In this document: in pieces, positions 16,065 through 24,781 of the stretch | Numbering within the stretch: position 1 is the stretch's first letter | Layout: each line of letters opens with the position of its first letter | Origin: an uncultured Novosphingobium sp. | GTDB taxonomy: Bacteria > Pseudomonadota > Alphaproteobacteria > Sphingomonadales > Sphingomonadaceae | Length of the DNA stretch: 42,470 nt | Direction of reading: 5' to 3' | NCBI GenBank assembly: GCA_937996535.1 | Contig: CALKVF010000038.1 | Coordinates: 1-42,470, forward strand | Program-made: the position numbers and the translations under genes | Notes under the pieces: model-generated | Databases searched by the model: none | Told to the model about the DNA's origin: nothing | The model's input: only the letters and a program-made list of their open reading frames with translations

Positions 16065-17621
16065 TTAACGGACCTTTCCAATGCGATCCATCCACGGCCC
16101 TGGATCTCCAATCGCCCGCGTAAAATCAGCCAGCGCACCCTCGCCCGCCACGCCCGGGCGATCCTCTGCCGACAGGATCAGCAGCATGGTTGGCGCAGGC
16201 CTCAACATCAGGCGATCGGCGATATTCGCCAGCTTGAGCCGGGCATTGCTGGCGGTGAGCAGATCGCCGGTGCGGTAATAGGTCAGCGCCATCCGCTCGG
16301 CCGATGTCTGCCAGCGCAGGCGCTGGGTAGTGGTGCCTGCGACATCCGCGCCCGGCCCTATCCAGTTCCAGTCGGTCCCGGCAGGTAGCGCCCCCTGACC
16401 ATAGCCCCCGGCCTCTGCCCCTTCATCCTGCGCGGCATAGAGCGCGTAGAACACCTCAACCCGGCGCCCGGCGCCATCGCGATAGGAGCCGAGCAGGCGG
16501 TGCTCTGCTCCTGCGGCGCGCGGCTCCCAAGGTGCGGCGGGGCTATAGCCCACGCGCTGCCATCCCTGCACGGCGGGCAGGAAGATCTGTTGCGGCATCG
16601 GCGCGCGCAGGCTGTCTGCGGCCTGGGCCCAGCCCAGCGCCACCCCCGCCAGCACCGCCACGCCGCCCAGCGCCGCCCACGGCGAAACCGCGCGGCCCGC
16701 AAGGCGCTTGAGAATGGCGTCAGCCCGAATGGCACGGGGATCGATGAACGGATCCTCCACCTTGCGATCGAAATAGCGCCATGACAGCGCCAGCACGCCC
16801 GCGATCACCAGCGCAAAGAAGATCCAGCCATAGATCAGGTGATCGATCCCGCCCGCGCGCTTTACCCCGACATATTGCGCGGCAAAGATCGTGCCCCAGG
16901 CCCGCACCCCGTTGGCAAGGATTGGCGCGATCACGCACAGCGCCAAGAAGGCCGCGCGCCGACGCCAGCTGCGAAAGCACAGATTGGCCACCAGCACGCC
17001 GAGCGCAATCATGGCGATCAGGAACTTCACGCCCGAACAGGCTTCGGCCACCTGGAACAGTCCAGCGGGGGTATCGATGAACACCCCGTCGATGCTGGCA
17101 CGAATGCCGCTGAGGTGCACGAGGGCAACGGTCAGCTTAGCGGTGATGGTCTGCAAGGCCGGAACCAGTTCATCGCCGAACGGCACCAGAAACGCACAGT
17201 AAGCGAGCGGAAAGGCCAGCCCTGCGGACACCTGCAGGCCAAGCAGCAGCACAGCGGTCATCGGCAGCAGGGCAACAACCCCGGCCTGTCGCAGCAGGTC
17301 GAACCCGGCCATTGCGCCGAGCAGCCAGACCAGCAGCGCGCCGCCGATGCCGACCAGCCCGGGCCACCACGGGCGCGGATCGAGTTCGAGCAACTGCGGT
17401 GCGCGCTGCCACACCAGCCAGCCGATAATCACCGGGATCAGCAGCGCGTGGTTATAGGTCGATGAATTCCACCATTGCCCGGCAATCGCCGCCCAATCGC
17501 TCGCGAAACACAGGCTCAGCGCGAGCCAGGTCGTGCCCAAGCGGATCAGCGCGGCGCGCCAGGACTGGGGTATTACGAGCCCGAAGCGGGTTAGGGGTGA
17601 AACGGCCAGTTCAGGCGACAA
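16065..17621 (-). CDS. xrtA: Exosortase A fused to an EpsI domain
   Basis: Protein of 518 residues. The N-terminal 290 residues are a multi-pass membrane exosortase with the catalytic Cys195 in EACSGVKF, Arg240 in NGVRAW and His261 in GGIDHLIYGW, the triad of the family, which cleaves PEP-CTERM tails at the outer face of the inner membrane. Residues about 310-518 are an EpsI-type domain (VQGWQRV, VEVFYALYAAQDEGAE), which in other genomes is a separate protein needed for exopolysaccharide production. The start chosen is TTG 17621, with GGCGGGG just upstream. It overlaps the end of the glycosyltransferase gene by 11 bases; the open frame runs further up but only as an overlap of that gene. No PEP-CTERM substrate is encoded nearby. 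Confidence 0.92.
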   Translation of the reverse strand: MSPELAVSPLTRFGLVIPQSWRAALIRLGTTWLALSLCFASDWAAIAGQWWNSSTYNHALLIPVIIGWLVWQRAPQLLELDPRPWWPGLVGIGGALLVWLLGAMAGFDLLRQAGVVALLPMTAVLLLGLQVSAGLAFPLAYCAFLVPFGDELVPALQTITAKLTVALVHLSGIRASIDGVFIDTPAGLFQVAEACSGVKFLIAMIALGVLVANLCFRSWRRRAAFLALCVIAPILANGVRAWGTIFAAQYVGVKRAGGIDHLIYGWIFFALVIAGVLALSWRYFDRKVEDPFIDPRAIRADAILKRLAGRAVSPWAALGGVAVLAGVALGWAQAADSLRAPMPQQIFLPAVQGWQRVGYSPAAPWEPRAAGAEHRLLGSYRDGAGRRVEVFYALYAAQDEGAEAGGYGQGALPAGTDWNWIGPGADVAGTTTQRLRWQTSAERMALTYYRTGDLLTASNARLKLANIADRLMLRPAPTMLLILSAEDRPGVAGEGALADFTRAIGDPGPWMDRIGKVR

Positions 17622-18846
17622 GGCGCCCCGCCTTGCCCGGTGGCCCGAGCATTTGCGTGAGCGGCGCCAGCGTTGCAGGCCACGACAGCCCTTCCACGAC
17701 GTAGCGGCGCGCGGCCTCCCCCATGGCCTGAGCCCGTGGCCAGTCGGCCAGCAGATCGCAGCATTGGTCAATCAGAGCGGCATCGCTATCGCCCGAAAGG
17801 CAGTGCAGCCCCTCTACCCCGCCGATCCCGGTAGCCGCAGCGCGGGTCATAACCACGGGCAAGGCCATCGCCATGGCTTCCAGTACCTTGTTCTGCACAC
17901 CTCGCGCGATTTCGAGTGGCACGAGCGCGAGATCGCTACCCGCCAGCCAGCAGCGCATGTCGGCGACCCCGCCCCAGACGAAAGCCCCATCCTTGCCGTG
18001 GCGGGCCAGCAAGTGGCCCGGCGGATTGCGGCCGACGATATGCAGCGTTGCGGAGGGATGCTGGAGGCGGATTGCGGGTAGCAGCCGCTCTACCGCGCGC
18101 TCAGCCGCGGCGATGTTGGGCGGATAGTCCATCTGCCCGGCAAAGATCAGCCGCGGCCCGGTGCAGGCGAGCAGCACGGGATCAGGCTCGACCACGCCTG
18201 GGGCAATCAGATCGGCATCGATCCCGTTGCGCAGCGCCTGCACGTCGCAGCGCGCGGCAAGCCCTACGGGCAACCGGTCGCGAAACAGCGCCGCTTCTTC
18301 ATCGGATACCAGCAGGGTCACATCGGAACGGGCGGCGATCCTGGCTTCCTCGGCCTGCAACCGGCTGCCCTCGCGCGCGTTGATCCAGCGCATCGGCCAA
18401 GCGCCACTGGCAGCATAGGCTTCAAACTTGGCGGAATCGACGTCAACGCAGTCGAAGATCACCCGGCCCGCAAAGTCATCGGGAACATATTGGCCCATTT
18501 GCCCTGAAAAGACGACGATCGTGCTGATCGGGTGGGTCCGCAGCACCTGCGCGACATAGGCGGCGATCCGCGGGCTGGAAAAGGCGGTGCGGCTGATCGG
18601 CGCGCCGCCCAGCAAGGCCTCTACCCCCGCTAGCGCCAGTGTCTTCGCCCGGCGCACAAGGCAATGGCTGACGGCAAGTTCGGCCAGCGCCTGTTCCTCG
18701 GCAAGATCGGCCGGGTCATCGGCAAAGCAGGCGACATGCACCGGCGCCAGATCGGCGATATGCCGCAAGAGGTGGTGCGAGCGGATCTTGTCCCCGCGGT
18801 TGGGCGGAAACGGCACGCGGTGAGCCAGGAACAGGACTTCGCTCAT
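17611..18846 (-). CDS. XrtA/PEP-CTERM system glycosyltransferase (GT4-like)
   Basis: Protein of 411 residues starting MSEVLFLAHRVPFPPNRGDK, the hallmark opening of the exosortase-associated family of sugar transferases. The C-terminal half has a GT-B nucleotide-sugar domain: LIFAGQMDYPPN, HIVGRNPP, and VPLEIARGVQNKVLEAMAM, where Glu of the last block would hold the donor. It probably adds one sugar of the repeat unit at the cytoplasmic membrane face. The start at 18846 is fixed by a TAATG junction with the upstream FemAB-like gene; an open extension of 22 codons upstream is not used. Donor and acceptor are unknown. Confidence 0.9.
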   Translation of the reverse strand: MSEVLFLAHRVPFPPNRGDKIRSHHLLRHIADLAPVHVACFADDPADLAEEQALAELAVSHCLVRRAKTLALAGVEALLGGAPISRTAFSSPRIAAYVAQVLRTHPISTIVVFSGQMGQYVPDDFAGRVIFDCVDVDSAKFEAYAASGAWPMRWINAREGSRLQAEEARIAARSDVTLLVSDEEAALFRDRLPVGLAARCDVQALRNGIDADLIAPGVVEPDPVLLACTGPRLIFAGQMDYPPNIAAAERAVERLLPAIRLQHPSATLHIVGRNPPGHLLARHGKDGAFVWGGVADMRCWLAGSDLALVPLEIARGVQNKVLEAMAMALPVVMTRAAATGIGGVEGLHCLSGDSDAALIDQCCDLLADWPRAQAMGEAARRYVVEGLSWPATLAPLTQMLGPPGKAGRLVA

Positions 18847-19922
18847 TACCCCAGCCCCCGCGCGATCCACGGCCCCGCGGCATTGGCCAGCGTCAGCGGC
18901 AAGCGCTTCCACAGCGCAATCAGCGCCTGATGCTTGTGGCTGGTGGGATCGGCATCGCGCGGCTCTGCGCCGGGCGCGGTCCAGCTGGCGTAACCGAGCG
19001 GCTCGGGCTCGAACCCCCAGTTGCGCTTGAACGCATAGGGTCCGCTGCCAGTTTTCGACCGACCAAAATCAAACCGGGTGCAGCCGCGCCGCCGGGCGTG
19101 GAGCATCAGTTCGTAATACATCCGATCATTGGCGCGCAGTTGCCGCGCCGCGAACACGCCGCCGCCCCAATAAGGCATCACCGTGCCGCGATGGTAAAGC
19201 GAGAGCACGCTGGCCACCGCAAGCCCGCGATGCCGGATGGTGAGAATGTCGGCATCCTCGTCAAAGCTCCCCAGCACCTCGGCAAACAGGCTGCGTGGGA
19301 ACACCGGCGTGCCAAGATTGCGCACGCTTTCGGCATAGACCGCATAGTGCGCGGCGCGCGCGGCTTCGTCCCGACCGATCTCGACGGTCAGATCCTCGGC
19401 CAGCCCCTTGCGCACTTCGGCGCGCTGCTTGCGCGGGACCCAGAGCAGCTGGGCTTCGTCATCAGCGGCGAGCCGCGCGGCAAAGCCGCAGTGGCTATCG
19501 TGGCGCACCCGCCAACCGGCGCGGCCTTCGGGCATAAGCCCTCCGCGCAGTTCAATGGTGGAGATAGACCGGCGCAGCGCCAGTTCCTCAACCCCTGCAA
19601 ACAAGGCGCGCGCATCGGCCGAACCATCGGCCAGCAGCCCGCCGCCAACGCCGAATCCGCTTGAAACCAAAGCCCGCCCGAACAGCGGCGATTGCACATC
19701 GAGCAGCGGGATCAGCCCGGCGATTTCGCCATGCCGCTCCGCCAGCAGGACCGTAGCGTCATTGCCGGTGCCGCGCGCCGCGCCCTGTAGCCAGGCCGGG
19801 CGGTGAAATGGCGTGGCATCCGCATGGCCCGCGACATAGCGTTCGATCCGCAGGCATTCCCCGGCATCGCCAAGATCCGCTTCGCGCAGGCGCACCGCAA
19901 GCGGCGGAAACGCCGCATTCAT
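18846..19922 (-). CDS. FemAB-like acyltransferase, XrtA/PEP-CTERM system-associated
   Basis: Protein of 358 residues with a GNAT/FemAB double fold. Family traits seen are the N-terminal FHRPAWLQG segment, the PRKQRAEVRKG region, the MPYWGGGVFAARQLRANDRM block, and FDFGRSKTGSGPYAFKRNW near the end. FemAB enzymes move amino acids from aminoacyl-tRNA to peptidoglycan; relatives in exopolysaccharide clusters are thought to attach acyl or aminoacyl groups to the polymer, without biochemical proof. The start 19922 is chosen from an ATGA overlap with the deacetylase gene; 20 more codons are open upstream but lie inside that gene. Confidence 0.88.
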   Translation of the reverse strand: MNAAFPPLAVRLREADLGDAGECLRIERYVAGHADATPFHRPAWLQGAARGTGNDATVLLAERHGEIAGLIPLLDVQSPLFGRALVSSGFGVGGGLLADGSADARALFAGVEELALRRSISTIELRGGLMPEGRAGWRVRHDSHCGFAARLAADDEAQLLWVPRKQRAEVRKGLAEDLTVEIGRDEAARAAHYAVYAESVRNLGTPVFPRSLFAEVLGSFDEDADILTIRHRGLAVASVLSLYHRGTVMPYWGGGVFAARQLRANDRMYYELMLHARRRGCTRFDFGRSKTGSGPYAFKRNWGFEPEPLGYASWTAPGAEPRDADPTSHKHQALIALWKRLPLTLANAAGPWIARGLG

Positions 19923-20782
19923 GCCGCCATCTCCACGGCGAGTGCCGCCTCGCGGTGGGCCAGCAGATCCATCCGCCCCCACTCGAAATCGCCGAGCAAC
20001 TGGCGCAGCTTGTCCGCCATGACGTCAAGATTGGTATAGTGCCGCAAGCGCGAGCGCAGCGGTGCATGGGTCACGCGCGGCTGCGCGGGATCGATTTCCC
20101 ACGGATGGAAATAGAACACCGCCGGGCGCCCATCGTGCTGGTTGACCTGCCGGATCGCCCAGCGCGAAAAGCTGTAGGGCAGCACGCGGAAGAACCCGCC
20201 CCCACCCGCTGCCAGACGTCGCCCGGCAAAGTGCGCGGTGGTCACCGGAATTTCGAGCAGCGGCGACCACGGCAGCGGCCGAAAGGCAAAGCGCGGCGCC
20301 TCGCGCCAGCCGTAGTGATCATGCAGGATCGGGGCGACACTCGACGAATAGGCAAAGCCCTGTTCGGCCAGCTCCATATAGGCCCAGGGTGTGCGCTGAT
20401 CGATCGAAAAGCTGGGCGCGCGGTAGCCGGTGATCGGCACGCCGGCGGCATCCTCGAGCGCCTTGCGGCTCCGAGCAAGGTCTTCGCCAAAGGCGGCGCG
20501 GTCCATCCGGAAAACCCGGGCATGATCCCAGCCATGACTGGCCAGTTCGTGCCCGGCATCGACGATCCGGCGCATCAGCGCCCCATGGCGCTGAGCCACC
20601 CACCCCAGCGTGAAGAAAGTGGCGTGAACCCCGGCTTCGGCAAACATGTCGAGGATCAGGGCGCAATTGCGCTCCACCCGGTCGGCCAGGGTGTCCCAGC
20701 TGTCGCGTTCGATCACGCCTTCAAAAGCGCCGACCTGGAACCAGTCCTCGACATCGACCGACAGGCCGTTGATCACCGTCAT
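19919..20782 (-). CDS. Polysaccharide deacetylase, XrtA system-associated
   Basis: Protein of 287 residues of the NodB-homology type. The metal triad is visible: Asp13 in SVDVEDWF, and His83 and His87 in SHGWDH. The GYRAPSFSID motif supplies the Arg and substrate contacts, and FYFHPWEIDP carries the C-terminal His. It would remove N- or O-acetyl groups from the exopolysaccharide or from an intermediate. No signal peptide is visible, so the site of action is unclear, as with other members of this branch. It starts 18 bases after the ATPase gene and overlaps the FemAB-like gene by four bases. Confidence 0.92.
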   Translation of the reverse strand: MTVINGLSVDVEDWFQVGAFEGVIERDSWDTLADRVERNCALILDMFAEAGVHATFFTLGWVAQRHGALMRRIVDAGHELASHGWDHARVFRMDRAAFGEDLARSRKALEDAAGVPITGYRAPSFSIDQRTPWAYMELAEQGFAYSSSVAPILHDHYGWREAPRFAFRPLPWSPLLEIPVTTAHFAGRRLAAGGGGFFRVLPYSFSRWAIRQVNQHDGRPAVFYFHPWEIDPAQPRVTHAPLRSRLRHYTNLDVMADKLRQLLGDFEWGRMDLLAHREAALAVEMAA

Positions 20783-20800
20783 CGCGCAGCCTCGTATAAA

Positions 20801-21973
20801 TCAGGCGGCAACGCGCTGGGCGTCGTCAGCCTCGATCCATTCGATCAGCATGGTCAGCGTCTGGCGGATCGTGCGTTCCTGTTCGAGCATCTTGCTTTCA
20901 AGATTGGCAAACTTGGCTTCCAGCGTGGCCATGCCCTGATCGTGCAGCTTTTGCAGGTCGGGCGCATTTTCCCGCTCGTTGGCAAGTTCGATCACCGCCT
21001 GCTGCAGTTCCGCAATCTGGGCATCGCGATCTGCCAGCATGGCGCTGAGCTTTTCAATCGCGGCCATGTCGGGCGCAGGTGCGGGCTCGGCGAGCGGCGC
21101 GGCCACCGGCTGCACCGGGGCAGCCACCGCCTCGCGCACCGGGCGATTGAGCTGGAGCGTGCCATCAAGTTCAAGCTCTTCGAGCACCTGGGCCAGCATC
21201 GCGCCGTCGATCCGGCTGCGCTGTTCGACCGCGCCCAGCAGCATCAGCCGGTTACAGATCTGGTTGACCCGGCGCGGCACGCCGCCCGACACTTCGTAGA
21301 GTTCGGTGAACACACGCTGGTCGAACTGCGGATTGCCGGACCAGCCCACGCATTTGAGGCGGTGTTCGATATAGGGCTGCACTTCGCCCGGCTCCATCGC
21401 CTCAAGGTGATGGGCCGCGATCACCCGCTGGCGCAGCTGTTCGAGCTGGGGGTGCTCCTGAATGGTATCGCGAAATTCGGGCTGGCCAAGCAGCAGGGTC
21501 TGCAACAGCGGATGCGATCCCAGCTGGAAGTTCGACAGCATCCGCAGTTCTTCGAGCGCATCGATCGCCAGGTTCTGGCTTTCATCGACCACCAGCAGGC
21601 AGCGCCGCCCGGCGCGGGCCTCATCATGCAGGAAGGCCTCGATCGCGCCGAGCGCGCTGGCCTTGTCATGCCCTTCGACGATCAGACCGAAGGCCTGAGC
21701 GACGACGTGGACCAGTTCCTCGCCATCGAGCTTGCTGGTCACGATCTGCGCCGCGGTCAGGCGCGCGGGATCGATCGTGGCCATCAGGTGCGCGACCAGG
21801 GTCGACTTGCCGGCCCCCACTTCGCCGGTGATGACCACGAAGCCTTCGCCCTGGGCCAGGCCATAGGACAGGTAGGACAGCGCCTTGCGGTGGGTCAGGC
21901 TTTCAAAATAGAACGTCGGATCCGGCGTCAGCTGAAACGGCCGTCCGGTGAGCCCGTAGAAATCGTTGAACAT
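20801..21973 (-). CDS. XrtA-associated ATPase (ExeA-like AAA protein)
   Basis: Protein of 390 residues. It opens MFNDFYGLTGRPFQLTPDPT and has Walker A GEVGAGKST at about 50-58 and Walker B CLLVVDES. The AAA core resembles ExeA, a general secretion ATPase. The last 90 residues (about 300-380) are predicted coiled coil, rich in Glu, Gln and Leu heptads. The family is found only with exosortase-type exopolysaccharide loci; its role may be to power or time envelope assembly, which is not proven. GGAG lies ten bases before the ATG. It is 21 bases after the outer-membrane protein gene. Confidence 0.92.
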   Translation of the reverse strand: MFNDFYGLTGRPFQLTPDPTFYFESLTHRKALSYLSYGLAQGEGFVVITGEVGAGKSTLVAHLMATIDPARLTAAQIVTSKLDGEELVHVVAQAFGLIVEGHDKASALGAIEAFLHDEARAGRRCLLVVDESQNLAIDALEELRMLSNFQLGSHPLLQTLLLGQPEFRDTIQEHPQLEQLRQRVIAAHHLEAMEPGEVQPYIEHRLKCVGWSGNPQFDQRVFTELYEVSGGVPRRVNQICNRLMLLGAVEQRSRIDGAMLAQVLEELELDGTLQLNRPVREAVAAPVQPVAAPLAEPAPAPDMAAIEKLSAMLADRDAQIAELQQAVIELANERENAPDLQKLHDQGMATLEAKFANLESKMLEQERTIRQTLTMLIEWIEADDAQRVAA

Positions 21974-21994
21974 CGTCAGGTTACTCCATCAGGC

Positions 21995-23698
21995 TCAGAA
22001 TGCGTAGCGCACGCCGACCATCGCCTGCGCCGACCAGATATCGTCGAGCACGTCGCGATCGACGGTCTGGGTACCGAGCGCGGCAGTCGCGGTCAGGTGG
22101 CTGGTGATCGAACGGTAATAGGCAGCGGTTGCACCCACGGCGACGACATCGCCAGACAAGGCATCTCCGCTTTGGTACCAGTTGGCCCACAGCGTGGTGC
22201 CGAAGCTGGAATTGCGATCGATCCGCCCGTTGAGATAGGCCGAGACCCAATAGTTCTCGTCGATTACCCCATTGGCAAGCGCGAGGACCGTGCCAGGCGC
22301 GGCCACGAACTTGCGGCGATCATAGCCCGCGCCGACGCCGTATTGCAGGCGGCTGCCCGAAACGCCCAGCGTTGCCATGATCCCGCGCGAACGGAACCCC
22401 GACGAGCGGACCGAACCCAGCGCGCCGGCAAGGCAGGTGCCCTGCCCCGCGCCGACATTGCCCTGGCCCGCCACGCAGCTGCCGATGTCGCCCGACAGCG
22501 GATTGCGCACCGCCTCGAACTCGGTCGGCAGGGCCGCCAGCGCGTTGTTCAGCATACCGCCAAAACCGGTGTAATTGTCATAGGCCGAAACGTTGAAGCT
22601 GGTCCGGTCGTTCGGCGCGTAGGCAAAACTGCCGTAATAGGTGGTCGAGCCATAGCGCCGCCCGACATGGGCTTCGAGCGCGGTGCGCCGGCTGGGCCGC
22701 CACAGCACACCGGCATCCCAGATCAGCCCGTCGCTGTGGAACGCGATCTGGCGCGGTGCCGACTCGTCGGTAACATAGCGCCCGCCCGATCCGATCACCG
22801 GCAGCCCGGTCACCGCATCGCGCACGGCATCGCGGCTGGAAATCGTCACGTCCTCGTAACCAACACCGCCAACCAGCGCCAAATCGCTGGTAACCGGCAG
22901 GGTCAGGTCGGCCCGCGCGTGCTTGTCATCGACCCGCTGGTCGAGATTGGACACGTCCTCGCGCAGCCAGCCCGCGCCGATCCCGATGCCGACCGGCAGC
23001 ACCGTTCCGGCGCGGGTTCCAGCGTGAACTTCGGCATTGTGGACCACCGAATGGTCGAACACGTCGAGCGCGGTCTGACCCGGGGCCAGGACTAGCGAAT
23101 GCGGCGCCTCGACCCGCGTATAGCCGAGCCGGTAATGGGCGTTGATCGCCACATCGCCGGCATTGGTGGCGAGCGATGGCCCAGCGTAGAGCGAGTAGAC
23201 CTGGCTGGTCGAATTGCCAGCATCGAGGCCAGCGATCGTCGAACCGGTGTTCTCCACGCTCATCCGCGAGGCCATTGCCCCCGCTTCGAGCGACAGCGCA
23301 TGGGGCACGACCATGGTCGACACCCGCGCCACCCCGCTCAGCACGTCACTGTCGGCCGCCTTGCTGCCCCAGCCAATCCGGCGTTCATAACGCAGCGACA
23401 GCGATCCTTGCGTGCTGCGCCCGGCGAGCGAGGCATCGATCCCGGCGGCAAGCGTCGAATAGGTCAGCAGTTCGCTGCCGGGCGAAAGTTCGGCCGAGGC
23501 AACCTGCTGGGCCTCGATATAGGGCGTAATCTGGAGCCGGCCCTTCTTAGCGTGCAGCACCGAACCGCCAGCGACATCGTCGCCGCTGTCTTCGGCAACA
23601 TCATCATAGGACAGTTCCTGCGCCTGGGCGGCATGCAGGCAAGTGGCGGCGAGCATCACGGCAAGCGTGGATGCGCGGGCTAGAAGGCGCGATGACAT
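21995..23698 (-). CDS. XrtA/PEP-CTERM system-associated outer membrane protein
   Basis: Protein of 567 residues. After a signal peptide (MSSRLLARASTLAVMLAATC, cleavage near AAQA) it is a large beta-strand-rich protein with alternating polar and aromatic residues, and it ends in VGVRYAF, a C-terminal Phe typical of beta-barrels. The family accompanies exosortase A loci and may form the outer-membrane pore for the polymer, by position and by analogy with other export systems. Two starts are possible: ATG 23704, which overlaps the kinase stop as ATGA, and ATG 23698, which has GGAGG at an ideal six-base spacing. The second is chosen. Confidence 0.88.
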   Translation of the reverse strand: MSSRLLARASTLAVMLAATCLHAAQAQELSYDDVAEDSGDDVAGGSVLHAKKGRLQITPYIEAQQVASAELSPGSELLTYSTLAAGIDASLAGRSTQGSLSLRYERRIGWGSKAADSDVLSGVARVSTMVVPHALSLEAGAMASRMSVENTGSTIAGLDAGNSTSQVYSLYAGPSLATNAGDVAINAHYRLGYTRVEAPHSLVLAPGQTALDVFDHSVVHNAEVHAGTRAGTVLPVGIGIGAGWLREDVSNLDQRVDDKHARADLTLPVTSDLALVGGVGYEDVTISSRDAVRDAVTGLPVIGSGGRYVTDESAPRQIAFHSDGLIWDAGVLWRPSRRTALEAHVGRRYGSTTYYGSFAYAPNDRTSFNVSAYDNYTGFGGMLNNALAALPTEFEAVRNPLSGDIGSCVAGQGNVGAGQGTCLAGALGSVRSSGFRSRGIMATLGVSGSRLQYGVGAGYDRRKFVAAPGTVLALANGVIDENYWVSAYLNGRIDRNSSFGTTLWANWYQSGDALSGDVVAVGATAAYYRSITSHLTATAALGTQTVDRDVLDDIWSAQAMVGVRYAF

Positions 23699-23700
23699 GG

Positions 23701-24771
23701 TCATCCTCCATATCCATAGTAGGAGCCAAAGCGGCGACCGCTGGGGCTGAACTGAACGGCGTTGAGCAGCAGCTGAATGTTGGGGCAGCCCGAGAGCAGC
23801 GAAACCGCGTCTTCCAGCGCGCCCTGCCCGGTGCGATCGGCCCGAGCGACGAGCACGACCTGCCCGACATATTTGGCCAGTTCTGCCGCAGGCGAGGCTG
23901 CGAGCGCAGGCGGACTATCGAAAATCACGAACCGGTTGGGCGCGCCCTGGGTCAGCCGATCGAGCACCGCGCGGGTCCGCGCACTCGACAGGTATTCGCT
24001 GTCCGAATTGGTGGCATTGCCCGCGGGTAGCACCCACAGCCCCGAAATGTCGGTGCCGATCACGCAGTCGGCCACACCGATCGCCGGATCGGCCAGCGCA
24101 TCCATCAGGCCCGGACCGTCCGGCAGGCCAAGCATCGACAGCACCGATGGCTTGGCGAAATCGGCATCAACCAGCAGCACTTCGCTGTCCTTCTCGGCAG
24201 CAATCGCCAGCGCGAGATTGACCGAGGTGAAGCTCTTGCCCTCGCCGGGATGGGGCGAGCAGACCAGTACGCGCTGGGCCGGAGCGCCCATGCCCTGCTG
24301 GGCAAGCTGCGCGGCATTGAGCAGCAGCTGGCGTTTGACGATCCGCACCTCTTCGAGCAGCGCGGTCACGCTGCCTTCGGGAACGATCAGGCCCTGTTCG
24401 CGCAGGTGCTGGCGGTTGACCGGATGACGATCCCCGGTGAACTGGAGCGCGGCTGCAACCGGCAGCGCAGGTTCGGCGCGCGCGGCCAGCGGCGCCGGCG
24501 TAGCGGGCGCGCTATCCGCCTCGATGACTTCGCCGACGACCATTTCGGGAGCGGCGGTTTCGGCTACCGGCGTGGCGACTTCGGCCACGGCTTCCGCCTC
24601 TGCGCGGCGATAACGCCGATGGGCCCGGGCGGGCGGCACGAGGTCTTCGGGGATCGGCGCGGGCGACAGCCGCACGAGATCGTAATTGCGCACGACCCGT
24701 TCGATCAGGGTCGCGGGCCGCTCCTCGTCGGGCTCGCTCGGAGGCACGGGGATCTTGCTGTGTTCGGTCAT
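23701..24771 (-). CDS. XrtA-associated tyrosine autokinase (BY-kinase)
   Basis: Protein of 356 residues. The C-terminal half is a CpsD/Wzc-like BY-kinase: Walker A SPHPGEGKS at 172-180, Walker A' LLVDADF at 199-205, and Walker B VIFDSPPAL. It ends in YYGYGG, a short tyrosine cluster where autophosphorylation would occur. The N-terminal half is Pro/Ala/Glu-rich and low-complexity. It pairs with the Wzz-like protein encoded ten bases upstream, and phosphorylation cycles would govern polymer length and export. Cytoplasmic, membrane-tethered through its partner. Confidence 0.93.
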   Translation of the reverse strand: MTEHSKIPVPPSEPDEERPATLIERVVRNYDLVRLSPAPIPEDLVPPARAHRRYRRAEAEAVAEVATPVAETAAPEMVVGEVIEADSAPATPAPLAARAEPALPVAAALQFTGDRHPVNRQHLREQGLIVPEGSVTALLEEVRIVKRQLLLNAAQLAQQGMGAPAQRVLVCSPHPGEGKSFTSVNLALAIAAEKDSEVLLVDADFAKPSVLSMLGLPDGPGLMDALADPAIGVADCVIGTDISGLWVLPAGNATNSDSEYLSSARTRAVLDRLTQGAPNRFVIFDSPPALAASPAAELAKYVGQVVLVARADRTGQGALEDAVSLLSGCPNIQLLLNAVQFSPSGRRFGSYYGYGG

Positions 24772-24781
24772 CGTGCTTCCC

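Noticed and set aside
19808..23095. Plus-strand open frame of 1095 codons
   Set aside because: It runs opposite to the deacetylase, ATPase and outer-membrane protein genes, which carry clear motifs, and its own protein is rich in Arg, His and Gln with no recognisable domain. It is a by-product of GC-rich codon use.
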